From the NCBI GenBank assembly GCA_002336915.1, contig DDET01000051.1, forward strand, positions 18,312 to 82,311: a stretch of DNA of 64,000 bases, read 5' to 3'. This stretch comes from Bacteroidetes bacterium UBA1947. Lineage in GTDB: Bacteria; Bacteroidota; Bacteroidia; Chitinophagales; Chitinophagaceae. The position numbers were made by a program, and so were the translations under genes. The notes beneath the pieces are model-generated. The model saw only the letters and a list, made by a program, of their open reading frames with translations, was not told the DNA's origin and made no database searches. Shown here in pieces: positions 1 through 8,302 of the stretch; within the stretch, counting starts at the first letter, position 1; every line of letters begins with the position of its first letter.

Positions 1-60
1 CGGCTCGTCCCTTTACATTCTTTGACTTTTATCGGATATTTGTGATTCAATTAGGTACAC

Positions 61-834
61 ATGCAACATCCCGACGGTTACGTGCGTAGCGAAATAGAAC
101 ATGGCATCGCTACCATAGAATTTTATCACCCTGCCAGTAATTCATTGCCCGGCGCTATACTGGAAGACCTCGCAAAGACCATTAATGATATAGGTATAGA
201 TGAAAAAGTGAAAGTGATCATACTAAAAAGCCATGGTGACAGGGCTTTTTGTGCAGGAGCTTCTTTTGATGAACTGATGGCGATAAATAACGAAGCAGAG
301 GGCAAAAAATTCTTCGGCGGCTTTGCGCATGTGATCAATGCCATGCGTAAATGCCATAAGCTCATCATTGGGCGCATACAGGGTAAAGCAGTGGGCGGCG
401 GCGTAGGCCTGGCTGCATCGGTTGACTATGCAATAGCCAGCGAGGACGCGTCGGTAAAACTGAGTGAACTTGCCATAGGTATAGGCCCGTTTGTGGTAGG
501 CCCGGCAGTGGAACGTAAGATAGGCCTATCCTGTTTTTCACAACTGGCCATTGATGCTACGGAATGGCGCTCAGCCGAATGGGCTAAAAAACATGGCCTT
601 TACGCTGAACTGCATAAAACCACTGTCGACCTGGACCAGGCTGTAGCGGATCTTGCCGAAAGGCTGGCTCACAGCAGCCCGGAAGCTATGGCACAATTGA
701 AAAAAATATTCTGGCACGGCACCGAGCACTGGGATACGATCCTTTCGGACCGGGCAGCGATAAGCGGAAAACTGGTGCTGAGTGATTTTACACGAAATGC
801 AATCAATAAATTCAAAGCGAAGGCAGCTAACTAA
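61..834 (+). CDS. Enoyl-CoA hydratase/isomerase family protein, methylglutaconyl-CoA hydratase-like
   Basis: A 257-residue crotonase-fold protein that acts on acyl-CoA thioesters in the cytosol. The two oxyanion-hole segments are visible: AFCAGAS at residues 62-68 and GGGVG at 112-116. The catalytic acid of the family (Glu164 in rat mitochondrial hydratase) is present as Glu136 in KLSELAIG. The second hydratase glutamate (rat Glu144), 20 residues earlier, is Gly116. The GGGVGLAASVD segment followed by SELAIGIGP resembles the LiuC/methylglutaconyl-CoA hydratase branch of leucine degradation more than classical FadB. The exact substrate is not established. It begins with ATG, is transcribed alone, and is followed by a hairpin terminator that separates it from the convergent polysaccharide operon. 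Confidence 0.88.
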   Translation: MQHPDGYVRSEIEHGIATIEFYHPASNSLPGAILEDLAKTINDIGIDEKVKVIILKSHGDRAFCAGASFDELMAINNEAEGKKFFGGFAHVINAMRKCHKLIIGRIQGKAVGGGVGLAASVDYAIASEDASVKLSELAIGIGPFVVGPAVERKIGLSCFSQLAIDATEWRSAEWAKKHGLYAELHKTTVDLDQAVADLAERLAHSSPEAMAQLKKIFWHGTEHWDTILSDRAAISGKLVLSDFTRNAINKFKAKAAN

Positions 835-882
835 AGCTTTAGCAAACTGTCAAAACGGTTACGCCCCGCCTGATATATTTCC

Positions 883-916
883 AGCCCCACGGTTAAAGCC
901 ACGGGGCTAATTTTTT
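883..916 (+). terminator. Rho-independent terminator after the enoyl-CoA hydratase gene
   Basis: AGCCCC at 883-888 pairs with GGGGCT at 903-908, with an inner GG/CC pair across an AC/AC mismatch, and TTTTTT follows at 911-916. The T-run is on the plus-strand side only. It overlaps the last codons of the convergent minus-strand glycosyltransferase. Confidence 0.7.
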
Positions 917-2027
917 AATGCCTATTCTCAACAGTGTCAAGGAATACCTTTTCGTAGGCGTCTACTATACCCTGCCAGGTGTATTTGCTTCTTATCTTTT
1001 CAAGATTGTTTTCTATAAACCTGTTGTATGCCTGCTTCCCCCTGAGTTTGTGTATGACAGATGCAATATCAGCAGGACCTGTGAAATAAAATGCATCCTC
1101 ACCAAGCACGGTCCGGTTGAATACATTGTCGTTGGCTGCAATGAGTGCGCTTGAAGCCATGGCTTCAAGCAGCGAAGGGTTTGTACCACCCACTGAATGG
1201 CCATGAAAATACAACCATGAGTAATAGCGAAGATTGTTGATGATATTAATATCGTAGATACCGCCTTTAAACAGGATACTGCTATTGCCTCCGTATGTAT
1301 GAACCAGGTATTGGCCAAATTTATTGTCGGTCTTACCTATTATTACCAGGGGTTCCTGGCGCCCGGCTTGCAGGTAACCCTTTATAATGGTCTCGATGTT
1401 ATTTTCAGGCTCCATGCGGGCCATCAGCAAGGAGTAGCTGTAAGGAACGAGTGAATAGCTTGCTAGCACACCTGCATCGGGGCTATCAAATACCTCCGCA
1501 CCATATGGTATGAACACGGAAGGCAGCTTGTATTTATCCTGCAGGTATTGCTGTATACCTATAGAATCGGCTATCAAAGCGTCCGCATTTACCGCAGCCC
1601 ATCTCTCGGCACGTTTCAGGAACTGCTGCACATATTTATTGTACTTGCTTCTTTTCCACTCCAGTCCGTCCATGTTAACAAGGTTTACGGCATCTCTTGG
1701 CCAGAGCTTGTACCAAATACTGCTGCTGGTGTAACCCAATTGCAGCAGCACATCAAAGTTTCGCTTGCGGGCATCAATAAAGCAGTTCCTGTCGTAGATG
1801 AACTGGCCGAAGGTGCCCATCTTATCTTCGGGGTCTTTGCAATGAATGATGTGAACACCACGCCAGTTGTCCTGCTGGTATTCGTGGCTATGTGAATTGT
1901 ACACATATACCTGATGGCCTTTTGCCACCAGGCCCAGGGCAAGGTACTCTGCGCACTGCTCAAACCCACCATACCTGTTGGGTATGCCGCGCGTGCCCGA
2001 TATGCCAATTTTCAATTGGCGGCTCAT
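915..2027 (-). CDS. Glycosyltransferase, DUF1972/GT4 type (rhamnosyltransferase-like)
   Basis: A 370-residue cytosolic GT-B glycosyltransferase. The N-terminus (GTRGIPNRYGGFEQ, residues 11-24) is the hallmark of the DUF1972 domain found in rhamnosyl- and related GT4 transferases. The C-terminal half holds the donor-site region with GGTNPSLLEAMASSALIAAND, which carries the glutamate of the GT4 donor motif. Its ATG overlaps the stop of the upstream glycosyltransferase by 4 bp (ATGA), so translation is probably coupled. It is the last gene of the minus-strand polysaccharide operon. The sugar donor and acceptor cannot be read from sequence; rhamnose is only a family-level suggestion. Confidence 0.88.
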   Translation of the reverse strand: MSRQLKIGISGTRGIPNRYGGFEQCAEYLALGLVAKGHQVYVYNSHSHEYQQDNWRGVHIIHCKDPEDKMGTFGQFIYDRNCFIDARKRNFDVLLQLGYTSSSIWYKLWPRDAVNLVNMDGLEWKRSKYNKYVQQFLKRAERWAAVNADALIADSIGIQQYLQDKYKLPSVFIPYGAEVFDSPDAGVLASYSLVPYSYSLLMARMEPENNIETIIKGYLQAGRQEPLVIIGKTDNKFGQYLVHTYGGNSSILFKGGIYDINIINNLRYYSWLYFHGHSVGGTNPSLLEAMASSALIAANDNVFNRTVLGEDAFYFTGPADIASVIHKLRGKQAYNRFIENNLEKIRSKYTWQGIVDAYEKVFLDTVENRH

Positions 2028-3121
2028 TTGGCTGAAGGTTTTATACCTAAAACTTCTTTGTACCCTTTCAGTGTTTCTTCAGCAGCTTTTGCCCAGGTAA
2101 AGTGTGTTAAAATATATTTCCTGAATTGTTCATCATATGGTGCACTGAAGGCCGCATCGACCGCCTGCCTGATAGATACAGGATCTTCAGGTTCGCAATA
2201 CCATGCATGGTCACCAAAGTAATCGCGGGTATCGCCCCTGTCGGTCACCACTATATTACAACCCATTACAGCCGCCTCCAGCGAAGAAAGGCCGGTTGTT
2301 TCAAAATAACTTGGTAGCACATGTACCTTGGCGGAGCGGTACATTTCAAAGAGTTCTTCTTCACTTAGCCATCCTGCAAAGTGGATGTTTGGCCCGGCCT
2401 CCTTTTTACACTGTTCAAAATAGCCAATGTTATTCGGCGACGGCCTGCCGGGTATAAAGACCTCGTAAGGGCTATCGTTCAAGGCACGAACCAGGTTCAA
2501 TTGATTTTTCCTACCTTCGATACGTGCTGCGCAAAGCACTGCATTGGCATACTTCTCATTCAGCCCGTCACGCTTTTCCGCCACTGCTGCATCTATCCCG
2601 TTTGGCACTACATGATATTTATGGTGCACTTTGTATTTGTCGGCAAAGCGCCTGTATTCACTTTCAGAATTCGGCAATAAAATGCCTGCATGCTGCGCCA
2701 CATACTTTACTGATTTTGCATGGCCCCAGAGGAAGTACTCTTTACTCATTATTTTTTCCCCGTTCTTCAGCCACCTTGCAATAGCCTTTATATACTCTAT
2801 GCTGTCTTCCGAGAATACCTTGTTCATCCATTTCCTGATCCCGGCTTGGGCAGTTTTTTCAAATGCTCCGTAGTCGAGGAAGATCGTGGATACAGCATTG
2901 GGTTTGCCTGATCGCTCCATATGGCATATAATATCTGCGGGGCGGATGATGTTGAAAAAATGCAGCAGGTCGTATTCGCTGTATGGTATCGACTTGTCGG
3001 TAGTGAATATATCCACAGCCACACCCAGCTCGCGCAGGTAATGTGCGGTCATGTCTATCTGCTTGGTATCTCCACCGGGTGAAGTATATAGTGTAGCGCG
3101 CGATATAAAAGCGACCTTCAT
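2024..3121 (-). CDS. Glycosyltransferase family 4 protein
   Basis: A 365-residue GT-B enzyme. The N-terminal domain starts MKVAFISRATLYTSPGGDTKQ, with the glycine-rich turn typical of GT4 acceptor domains. A nucleotide-sugar binding C-terminal domain contains VVPNGID (near residue 171) and the E-x7-E-like stretch ETTGLSSLEAAVMGC. It starts with ATG 3 bp after the stop of the GT2 gene and ends overlapping the next gene by 4 bp, so it belongs to one polysaccharide-assembly operon. No transmembrane segment is evident. The acceptor and linkage are unknown. Confidence 0.87.
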   Translation of the reverse strand: MKVAFISRATLYTSPGGDTKQIDMTAHYLRELGVAVDIFTTDKSIPYSEYDLLHFFNIIRPADIICHMERSGKPNAVSTIFLDYGAFEKTAQAGIRKWMNKVFSEDSIEYIKAIARWLKNGEKIMSKEYFLWGHAKSVKYVAQHAGILLPNSESEYRRFADKYKVHHKYHVVPNGIDAAVAEKRDGLNEKYANAVLCAARIEGRKNQLNLVRALNDSPYEVFIPGRPSPNNIGYFEQCKKEAGPNIHFAGWLSEEELFEMYRSAKVHVLPSYFETTGLSSLEAAVMGCNIVVTDRGDTRDYFGDHAWYCEPEDPVSIRQAVDAAFSAPYDEQFRKYILTHFTWAKAAEETLKGYKEVLGIKPSAK

Positions 3122-3124
3122 TTA

Positions 3125-4078
3125 CTATTTTTTTGACCTATTGTAGACAGCTTCCACCAGCTTCTGCGGCATGAAAGAAAACAAATATAGCATGTAAGGT
3201 TCTGCTTTCTGCGGCATTATTGAAATAGCTTGTTTAAAATGGGCACGGGCCTTAACAGGATCATGCCTGTTCCACAAGTATTTCTTGCCTATCATGCTGT
3301 AGTAGGCAGCCTCTTTGTACTTTTTTATATCCTGGTGCTTTATTATTTCTTTCAGTTCAGCTGCATCTTCATCGCTCACCACCCCACTCTTTACCGAGCG
3401 GTATTTTATTTTCATAAAGCGCTCGCCACGCCATTTTTCATCAATAGTCACCGAACCGGGGTTAAAACGGTGCTTGATAAGTGGCTTATCCAGGTTCCTC
3501 ACTTCACCATACTCAAAAAAGTGCGTCCAGAATATATGATCTTCGAAATGAATGGCCCCTTTGGGGTAGCCACCTATCTTCAAAGCCACGTCCAGCCGGT
3601 ACATTATGGTTGGATGGTCGAAGGGGGATATTTCCAGTATTTTTTGCTTTAGCCCGGCAGTATCGTATGCGGGAGGTTGCCATTCGAATAGGTAATTGCC
3701 ATCTTTATCTATATAGTCGGAGGCTGCACCTAAAAGCACGCAGGCAGGATGTTGCTGCATATAGTCGTACTGTATCTTCAGCCGGTCGGGATAGCACACA
3801 TCATCTGCATCAAAACGGGCTATATACCGCCCCCGGGCCAGTTGCAGGCCGTAATTCAGGGCCTCTATAACCCCTTTATTCTCCTGCGTATATAAACGTA
3901 TGCGCCCATCGCTATAACCGTTAATTAATTCTTCGGTATTATCCGTCGACCCGTCATTGATAATGAGCAGCTCAAAATCGCCATAGGACTGAGCTAATAC
4001 ACTGTCAATAGCCTGGCATATGTAGGGACCGGCGTTATATGCCGGCATTAATACTGTTATCGGTACCCGGGTCTCCAT
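3125..4078 (-). CDS. Glycosyltransferase family 2 protein
   Basis: A GT-A fold glycosyltransferase of 317 residues from the chosen ATG. It shows the classical GT2 signatures: ITVLMPAYNAG at the N-terminus, INDGSTDNT, and the metal-binding DXD in ARFDADDVCYPDRL. The frame stays open to a TTG 18 nt further upstream, but the ATG is preceded by a purine-rich GAAAGA and directly precedes the conserved fold, so I prefer it. The gene still overlaps the 3' end of the polymerase gene by 44 bp, an unusually long overlap inside an otherwise tightly packed operon. It has no C-terminal membrane helices, so it is probably a soluble or peripheral transferase adding one residue of the repeat unit. Confidence 0.87.
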   Translation of the reverse strand: METRVPITVLMPAYNAGPYICQAIDSVLAQSYGDFELLIINDGSTDNTEELINGYSDGRIRLYTQENKGVIEALNYGLQLARGRYIARFDADDVCYPDRLKIQYDYMQQHPACVLLGAASDYIDKDGNYLFEWQPPAYDTAGLKQKILEISPFDHPTIMYRLDVALKIGGYPKGAIHFEDHIFWTHFFEYGEVRNLDKPLIKHRFNPGSVTIDEKWRGERFMKIKYRSVKSGVVSDEDAAELKEIIKHQDIKKYKEAAYYSMIGKKYLWNRHDPVKARAHFKQAISIMPQKAEPYMLYLFSFMPQKLVEAVYNRSKK

Positions 4079-5633
4079 TCTTTCTTTCGCGGACAAAAAT
4101 ATCCATAAACATCAATAGCTCGAAAAAAACTGTGAGCGTTATCATCTCAAACCAGTATTCGTAGCCAAAAAACAGGAGCACTATGCATAACAGATACCTG
4201 CCATAACTCATCTTGCCGCGGTGTTTCCAAAGATATCCAGGATAAAAAACAAAGAATAATAATAAGCCTGCCAGCCCGTATTCACCCAGTAGCTGGTCAT
4301 ATACATTATCGGGCATATTCATTACAGAGTGCTCAGATGCCGAAAGGGAATAGTAATACAGGATATTATACAGGTGGTACCTAAAAAAATCCCTGCTTAT
4401 ATAATTGTATTGGTCCGGGTAGCTGCCCTCAATGCCAAGGCCTGTAGCTTTTATGGCCAGGTGTGAGGAGAAATTACCCATGCCTGCCCCGGCCGGCCAG
4501 TTTTGCGGGGCCTGAAAAATGTAAAAGATCGTTTGTTTAAATCCATATAGCTTGCCAGGCCCGGCAACAAAGTGAAGGGGGGTGCTATCAGCAGGAAGGC
4601 CATACCACTTATTCATTGCCCGGCCTATTGCTTCACTGCTTAGTACGCTGTGCCTTTTCGCAGTATCAGTTGCCGACTCTTGTTTAAGCGCAGCAAGCTC
4701 ACTGCTGTAGTACTTATACGTACTGTCCTTCACCGCAAGCCTGAAGAAAGCTTCCTTATGTTCTTTATAATAAAGTTCCCGTTCGCTGAGCGGCCCATGC
4801 GCACGTTGCGAAAAAATTTTGATGAATACCTCTTCTATATAGATAATGTTTCGGGGGCTTACAAACCAGTACATGCCTATAGTGCTTATGAAAAGGACGG
4901 CAGCCCTAAGCTTCATAGGCCTCCCTTTCACAAAAATGCAAAGGATCATTAGCGTAAAGAGCAGGCACAATAGCGTAAGGTTGGTAGTGCACAATACCAT
5001 AGTAAGCAGGCAGACAAAAAGCCAGCGCCACTGTTTTTGAAAATAAAAGAATAAAATACCAAGCGTAGCTATAGCGCCATTTACTACAGAGGTGTTGCCT
5101 GTGAGGCCTTTTATGTAATCTCCCGTTGATATGCCATATTGCTCTGCGGCATCCTGGTACCAATAGGGCATGATGTTTTGCGAGGAGTACATAATGAACA
5201 GTAACTGCCCGAGGGATACAGCAAGGTTTATCGCAAAAAATATTTTTAAAGTTGCCTTTAAGCTTTCGTAACCGACCTGCCTTGCAAACACCAAAGTCAG
5301 CCAGGAGGCAGCGGCAGCAAGCAACCATATTCCTGTGCCAAAAAGATACGCGTACTTGTAATTACTATCATGAAAGGAGCCATGGATAAGCGCTCCCGCC
5401 ATCCCGACAATTGGCATCAGCAGGTAAAACACCGTAAGCCCCGTTGAGGCCTTGCGTAATGGATATTTCTTGTAGAGTAAATAACAGAAGTATAAGGCTA
5501 CTGCGGCAATCTTCACATACAGCTTTACATTGGTAACACCTGTAAGGAACAGGAGCAGGGGCCAGTCAGCAACAGTCCATATAGTAGTTGGCGCTGATCT
5601 GTAAGGTCCAGTCGATATACTATGTTGTTTCAA
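4035..5633 (-). CDS. Wzy-like O-antigen/exopolysaccharide polymerase
   Basis: A very hydrophobic protein of about 532 residues with many membrane spans (for example LLLFLTGVTNVKLY, ATLGILFFYFQ, LLCLLFTLMILCIF). A large soluble loop at roughly residues 275-430 is followed by further helices. This layout is typical of Wzy polymerases and O-antigen ligases, which diverge too far for motif identification. The motif GMGNFSSH and the DNVYDQLLGEYGLAGLLLF stretch match the conserved loop and following helix of that superfamily. The likely start is a TTG placed immediately after the stop of the upstream glycosyltransferase. Its position between transferases and flippase supports polymerisation of the lipid-linked repeat unit in the periplasm. 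Confidence 0.78.
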   Translation of the reverse strand: MKQHSISTGPYRSAPTTIWTVADWPLLLFLTGVTNVKLYVKIAAVALYFCYLLYKKYPLRKASTGLTVFYLLMPIVGMAGALIHGSFHDSNYKYAYLFGTGIWLLAAAASWLTLVFARQVGYESLKATLKIFFAINLAVSLGQLLFIMYSSQNIMPYWYQDAAEQYGISTGDYIKGLTGNTSVVNGAIATLGILFFYFQKQWRWLFVCLLTMVLCTTNLTLLCLLFTLMILCIFVKGRPMKLRAAVLFISTIGMYWFVSPRNIIYIEEVFIKIFSQRAHGPLSERELYYKEHKEAFFRLAVKDSTYKYYSSELAALKQESATDTAKRHSVLSSEAIGRAMNKWYGLPADSTPLHFVAGPGKLYGFKQTIFYIFQAPQNWPAGAGMGNFSSHLAIKATGLGIEGSYPDQYNYISRDFFRYHLYNILYYYSLSASEHSVMNMPDNVYDQLLGEYGLAGLLLFFVFYPGYLWKHRGKMSYGRYLLCIVLLFFGYEYWFEMITLTVFFELLMFMDIFVRERKNGDPGTDNSINAGI

Positions 5634-6830
5634 TTACCTGTATAAGTGATTGTAGTACTCAATATAGCGCTTTATCAATGCCTTTATATCATACCTGGCC
5701 GTTATTTTTACCTGCCCTTGTTTTGCCATTTCGGCGCAGGCTGTAGCGTCCTTTAACAGGTAAATGATCTTCCGGCTCATATCATTAATGTCATCCGGTT
5801 CTGTAAGCAGGCCGTCTATGTCCTCATTTATCAATTCCGGACCTGAACAGCGCCTTGTATAAATAACCGCCGTTCCACAGGCCATTGCCTCCATAGGCGC
5901 CAGTGCAAAAGACTCAGCATAGGATGGAAAAATTGCTACATTTGCTTTTGCCAGGGCTTCATACAAATCGCTCTTACCTATGTGCCCCGGGAAGTGAACG
6001 GTCTTCTTCGCCGACGGTGTCAGTAAAGCACTCACTTTTTCTACAGGCCCTTTTCCGCATATTACCAGTTTGGCACCAGGTATCGTCGCATTTACGAGGT
6101 TCCATGCTTTCATAAGCTGGTAAATGCCCTTGTTCTCGTTCATGGTGCCTGTGAAAATAACAGTACCTCTTTCTTTCTCCACAACCGGCACATTGGGAAT
6201 ATGGATACCATTATACAAAACGGTTACTTCCTTTTTACATTCCAGGTACTCTACCGTCTTTGCAGCATTGTATTGACTTACACTGCACAATGCCGTTGCC
6301 TGCTCCAGTACATCATGCTCCATCTGCCATATATGCCGGGGCACTTCCTGCTTATTCTCCTTCATTATATAGGTCATGCAGCCGTGCATCTTAACAACCA
6401 CCGGTTTTGAGAGTTTCGGGAAAGGCACATAGGAATTGCAGAAGCGCATGTAGTCGTTATAGTCCGGCATCTCGATAAGGTCAATGTGATGCTCCCGGAT
6501 CAGCTCCTCTATGAAAGCTTTGTACCCAGGCAGGCTGCGCTCTATGTCCTTCTGCCATATGCCCGACATTTTGAACAGCTTGTATACAGCCCTTACAGGC
6601 AAAGAGTCCTGTTTAATAAACCGTGCTGAGGACAATCCCCTCCTGAAGCGATAGACCTTCACTCCTTCATCTTCAAAACTGTCCTGTCCTCCATAGCCCC
6701 AGTCGTAAAAACCTGCGACCACAACCTTGTGCCCCTGCAATACCATCTCGCGCGCTACCGACTGCACCATGGTGCCTATGCCCCCATGCCTGCCGGGCGG
6801 ATATTCGTCGCAGAGGTAGAGGATGTTCAT
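5634..6830 (-). CDS. Glycosyltransferase family 4 protein
   Basis: A GT-B enzyme of 398 residues. The N-terminus (LCDEYPPGRHGGIGTMVQ) contains the glycine loop of GT4 acceptor domains. The C-terminal domain has VLYNGIHIP, the FTGTMNENKGI segment that follows the interdomain hinge, and the donor-binding motif ESFALAPMEAMACGTAVI (E-x7-E type). The ATG overlaps the flippase stop by 4 bp, indicating coupled translation. It probably adds one sugar of the repeat unit on the cytosolic face; sugar identity is unknown. Confidence 0.88.
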   Translation of the reverse strand: MNILYLCDEYPPGRHGGIGTMVQSVAREMVLQGHKVVVAGFYDWGYGGQDSFEDEGVKVYRFRRGLSSARFIKQDSLPVRAVYKLFKMSGIWQKDIERSLPGYKAFIEELIREHHIDLIEMPDYNDYMRFCNSYVPFPKLSKPVVVKMHGCMTYIMKENKQEVPRHIWQMEHDVLEQATALCSVSQYNAAKTVEYLECKKEVTVLYNGIHIPNVPVVEKERGTVIFTGTMNENKGIYQLMKAWNLVNATIPGAKLVICGKGPVEKVSALLTPSAKKTVHFPGHIGKSDLYEALAKANVAIFPSYAESFALAPMEAMACGTAVIYTRRCSGPELINEDIDGLLTEPDDINDMSRKIIYLLKDATACAEMAKQGQVKITARYDIKALIKRYIEYYNHLYR

Positions 6831-8260
6831 CGCCTCATGTACAGTTTTACAGTATTAATATGGCGCTTACCAATCTGCTTGAATACAACCGCCAGCGTGG
6901 TGTATACGATCAATGCAAAGCACAGGCGTAGTATGATGATGTCCGTAACAAAAACGCTCAGGTAATAGGTGCCAGTACCTATAAGGCCGAATATGAACAG
7001 CGGCAGCAAGGAGAAACTCATCACGCTTTTCTGCACCAGCCTGTAGTACCCGCCGGTTTGCACCAATACAGTCGCCATATATGCAATAGCGGCGCCAAGG
7101 CTGCCATACAAGGGTATGAGTACAATATCCAGTACCAGGTTGGTCACCGCACTTAGTATCGCGATCTTCAGGATATCGTTGTACTTCTTGTTGGCAAAAT
7201 TGATGGTCCAGAGCAGGTTGATGAAAAACTGGAATGGAATACACATGGAAAGTATAAAAAACTGCAGCGCATTTGACAATCCGTATTTGCCATGGGTCAA
7301 TTCGCCCACCCAGGGCGTCCAAATGATATTGAGGCATAAGGGTATGCACATGGCAAGAAATACTTCCACCGAAAAGAACTGGTTCAGCTGGTGGCGTTTT
7401 TCCCTGTTCAGACCATTGCCCTGCGATAATAGCCGGGCGAACTTTGGCAATATTACAGGCGCTATCACCATAATGGGCATAGTGGCTATCTCGTATGCAC
7501 GGTAGGCAAAACTATAATCGGCAGTGGCCACCTTAGTACCCAATACGCCCAGCAATATCCAGTCCATGCGTGATAAACTGGAATTAAATATAACGGTGAA
7601 GTACGTGGGCAGGGCCTCTTTGATGAGCTTCCTATAGGCGGCAAATTTAAAATCGAAATGAAAATCAGATCGCCTCAATACATAAAATGCCAGTGCTGCC
7701 AATTCGAAAATGGAGCAGCCTATCAATATGCGCACCACATCCTTAATGGTCAGCATATTGCTGGTGATGTACCATATGGCAGTAATGATCTTTAGTACAT
7801 TGCTGGTAAAGGCTATCACACCATAAGGAGTAAAGCGTTCCTTGGCATTCAGGAAGGACTTAAAGGGGGTACCGATATAGACTAAAGCCTGTGCACAGAA
7901 AAACCATGGCAGTAATTTCAGTGTTTTTTGCTGGCCTATTATGAGGCTGGCTGCGTATAACACCGCAAAGGCGATAAGTGAACTAAGGACAGCATGAAAG
8001 AGATATGCACTTGCAGCCCAGTCCGATGTTCTGGAAGCCGCTATCCGCCGGATGACTATTTGCTCCAGCCCAAAGCTGAGTGCCGTGGTAATGAACATGG
8101 CCAGGGCATTGTACCAGCTCATTACCCCGAAATCCTCTTTAGGCAGGTTGAGCGATACCACATAAAAAAAAACAGCCCCCAATACCTGTACAGCTATGGC
8201 CTGCAGGCCTGATGAGAAGAAGCTTTTAAGTAGGCTGTGTTTCACTTTAGTAGCAGGCAA
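6827..8260 (-). CDS. Polysaccharide flippase, Wzx/MurJ-like (oligosaccharide flippase family)
   Basis: About 477 residues with roughly 12-14 hydrophobic helices and the MATE/MOP-superfamily organisation. The N-terminus (LLKSFFSSGLQAIAVQVLGAVFFYVVSLNLP) followed by DFGVMSWYNALAMF is typical of polysaccharide flippases. It should move the lipid-linked repeat unit to the periplasmic face. It is the first gene of the minus-strand operon. The start is uncertain: a TTG at 8260 sits 8 nt after a good TAAATTTG box, whereas a GTG at 8245 would give MKHSLLKSFF, a natural start for the family. The divergent ligase-like gene starts 42 bp away. Confidence 0.86.
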   Translation of the reverse strand: MPATKVKHSLLKSFFSSGLQAIAVQVLGAVFFYVVSLNLPKEDFGVMSWYNALAMFITTALSFGLEQIVIRRIAASRTSDWAASAYLFHAVLSSLIAFAVLYAASLIIGQQKTLKLLPWFFCAQALVYIGTPFKSFLNAKERFTPYGVIAFTSNVLKIITAIWYITSNMLTIKDVVRILIGCSIFELAALAFYVLRRSDFHFDFKFAAYRKLIKEALPTYFTVIFNSSLSRMDWILLGVLGTKVATADYSFAYRAYEIATMPIMVIAPVILPKFARLLSQGNGLNREKRHQLNQFFSVEVFLAMCIPLCLNIIWTPWVGELTHGKYGLSNALQFFILSMCIPFQFFINLLWTINFANKKYNDILKIAILSAVTNLVLDIVLIPLYGSLGAAIAYMATVLVQTGGYYRLVQKSVMSFSLLPLFIFGLIGTGTYYLSVFVTDIIILRLCFALIVYTTLAVVFKQIGKRHINTVKLYMRR

Positions 8261-8268
8261 AGAAGCTG

Positions 8269-8276
8269 CAAATTTA
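8269..8276 (-). promoter_or_regulatory. Bacteroidota -7 promoter box for the polysaccharide operon
   Basis: On the minus strand this reads TAAATTTG, a perfect match to TAnnTTTG. A TTG lies 21 bp upstream (complement of 8298-8300) and could be the -33 element. Transcription should start only a few nucleotides from the TTG/GTG start of the flippase. Confidence 0.6.
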
Positions 8277-8289
8277 CTGCTAAATCTAC

Positions 8290-8297
8290 TACATTTG
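8290..8297 (+). promoter_or_regulatory. Bacteroidota -7 promoter box for the O-antigen ligase-like gene
   Basis: TACATTTG matches TAnnTTTG exactly and ends 5 nt before the ATG at 8303, so the transcript is probably leaderless. It lies back to back with the divergent box at 8269-8276, 13 bp apart, so the two promoters probably compete for polymerase. No clear -33 TTG is seen for this direction. Confidence 0.55.
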
Positions 8298-8302
8298 CAA
8301 TC

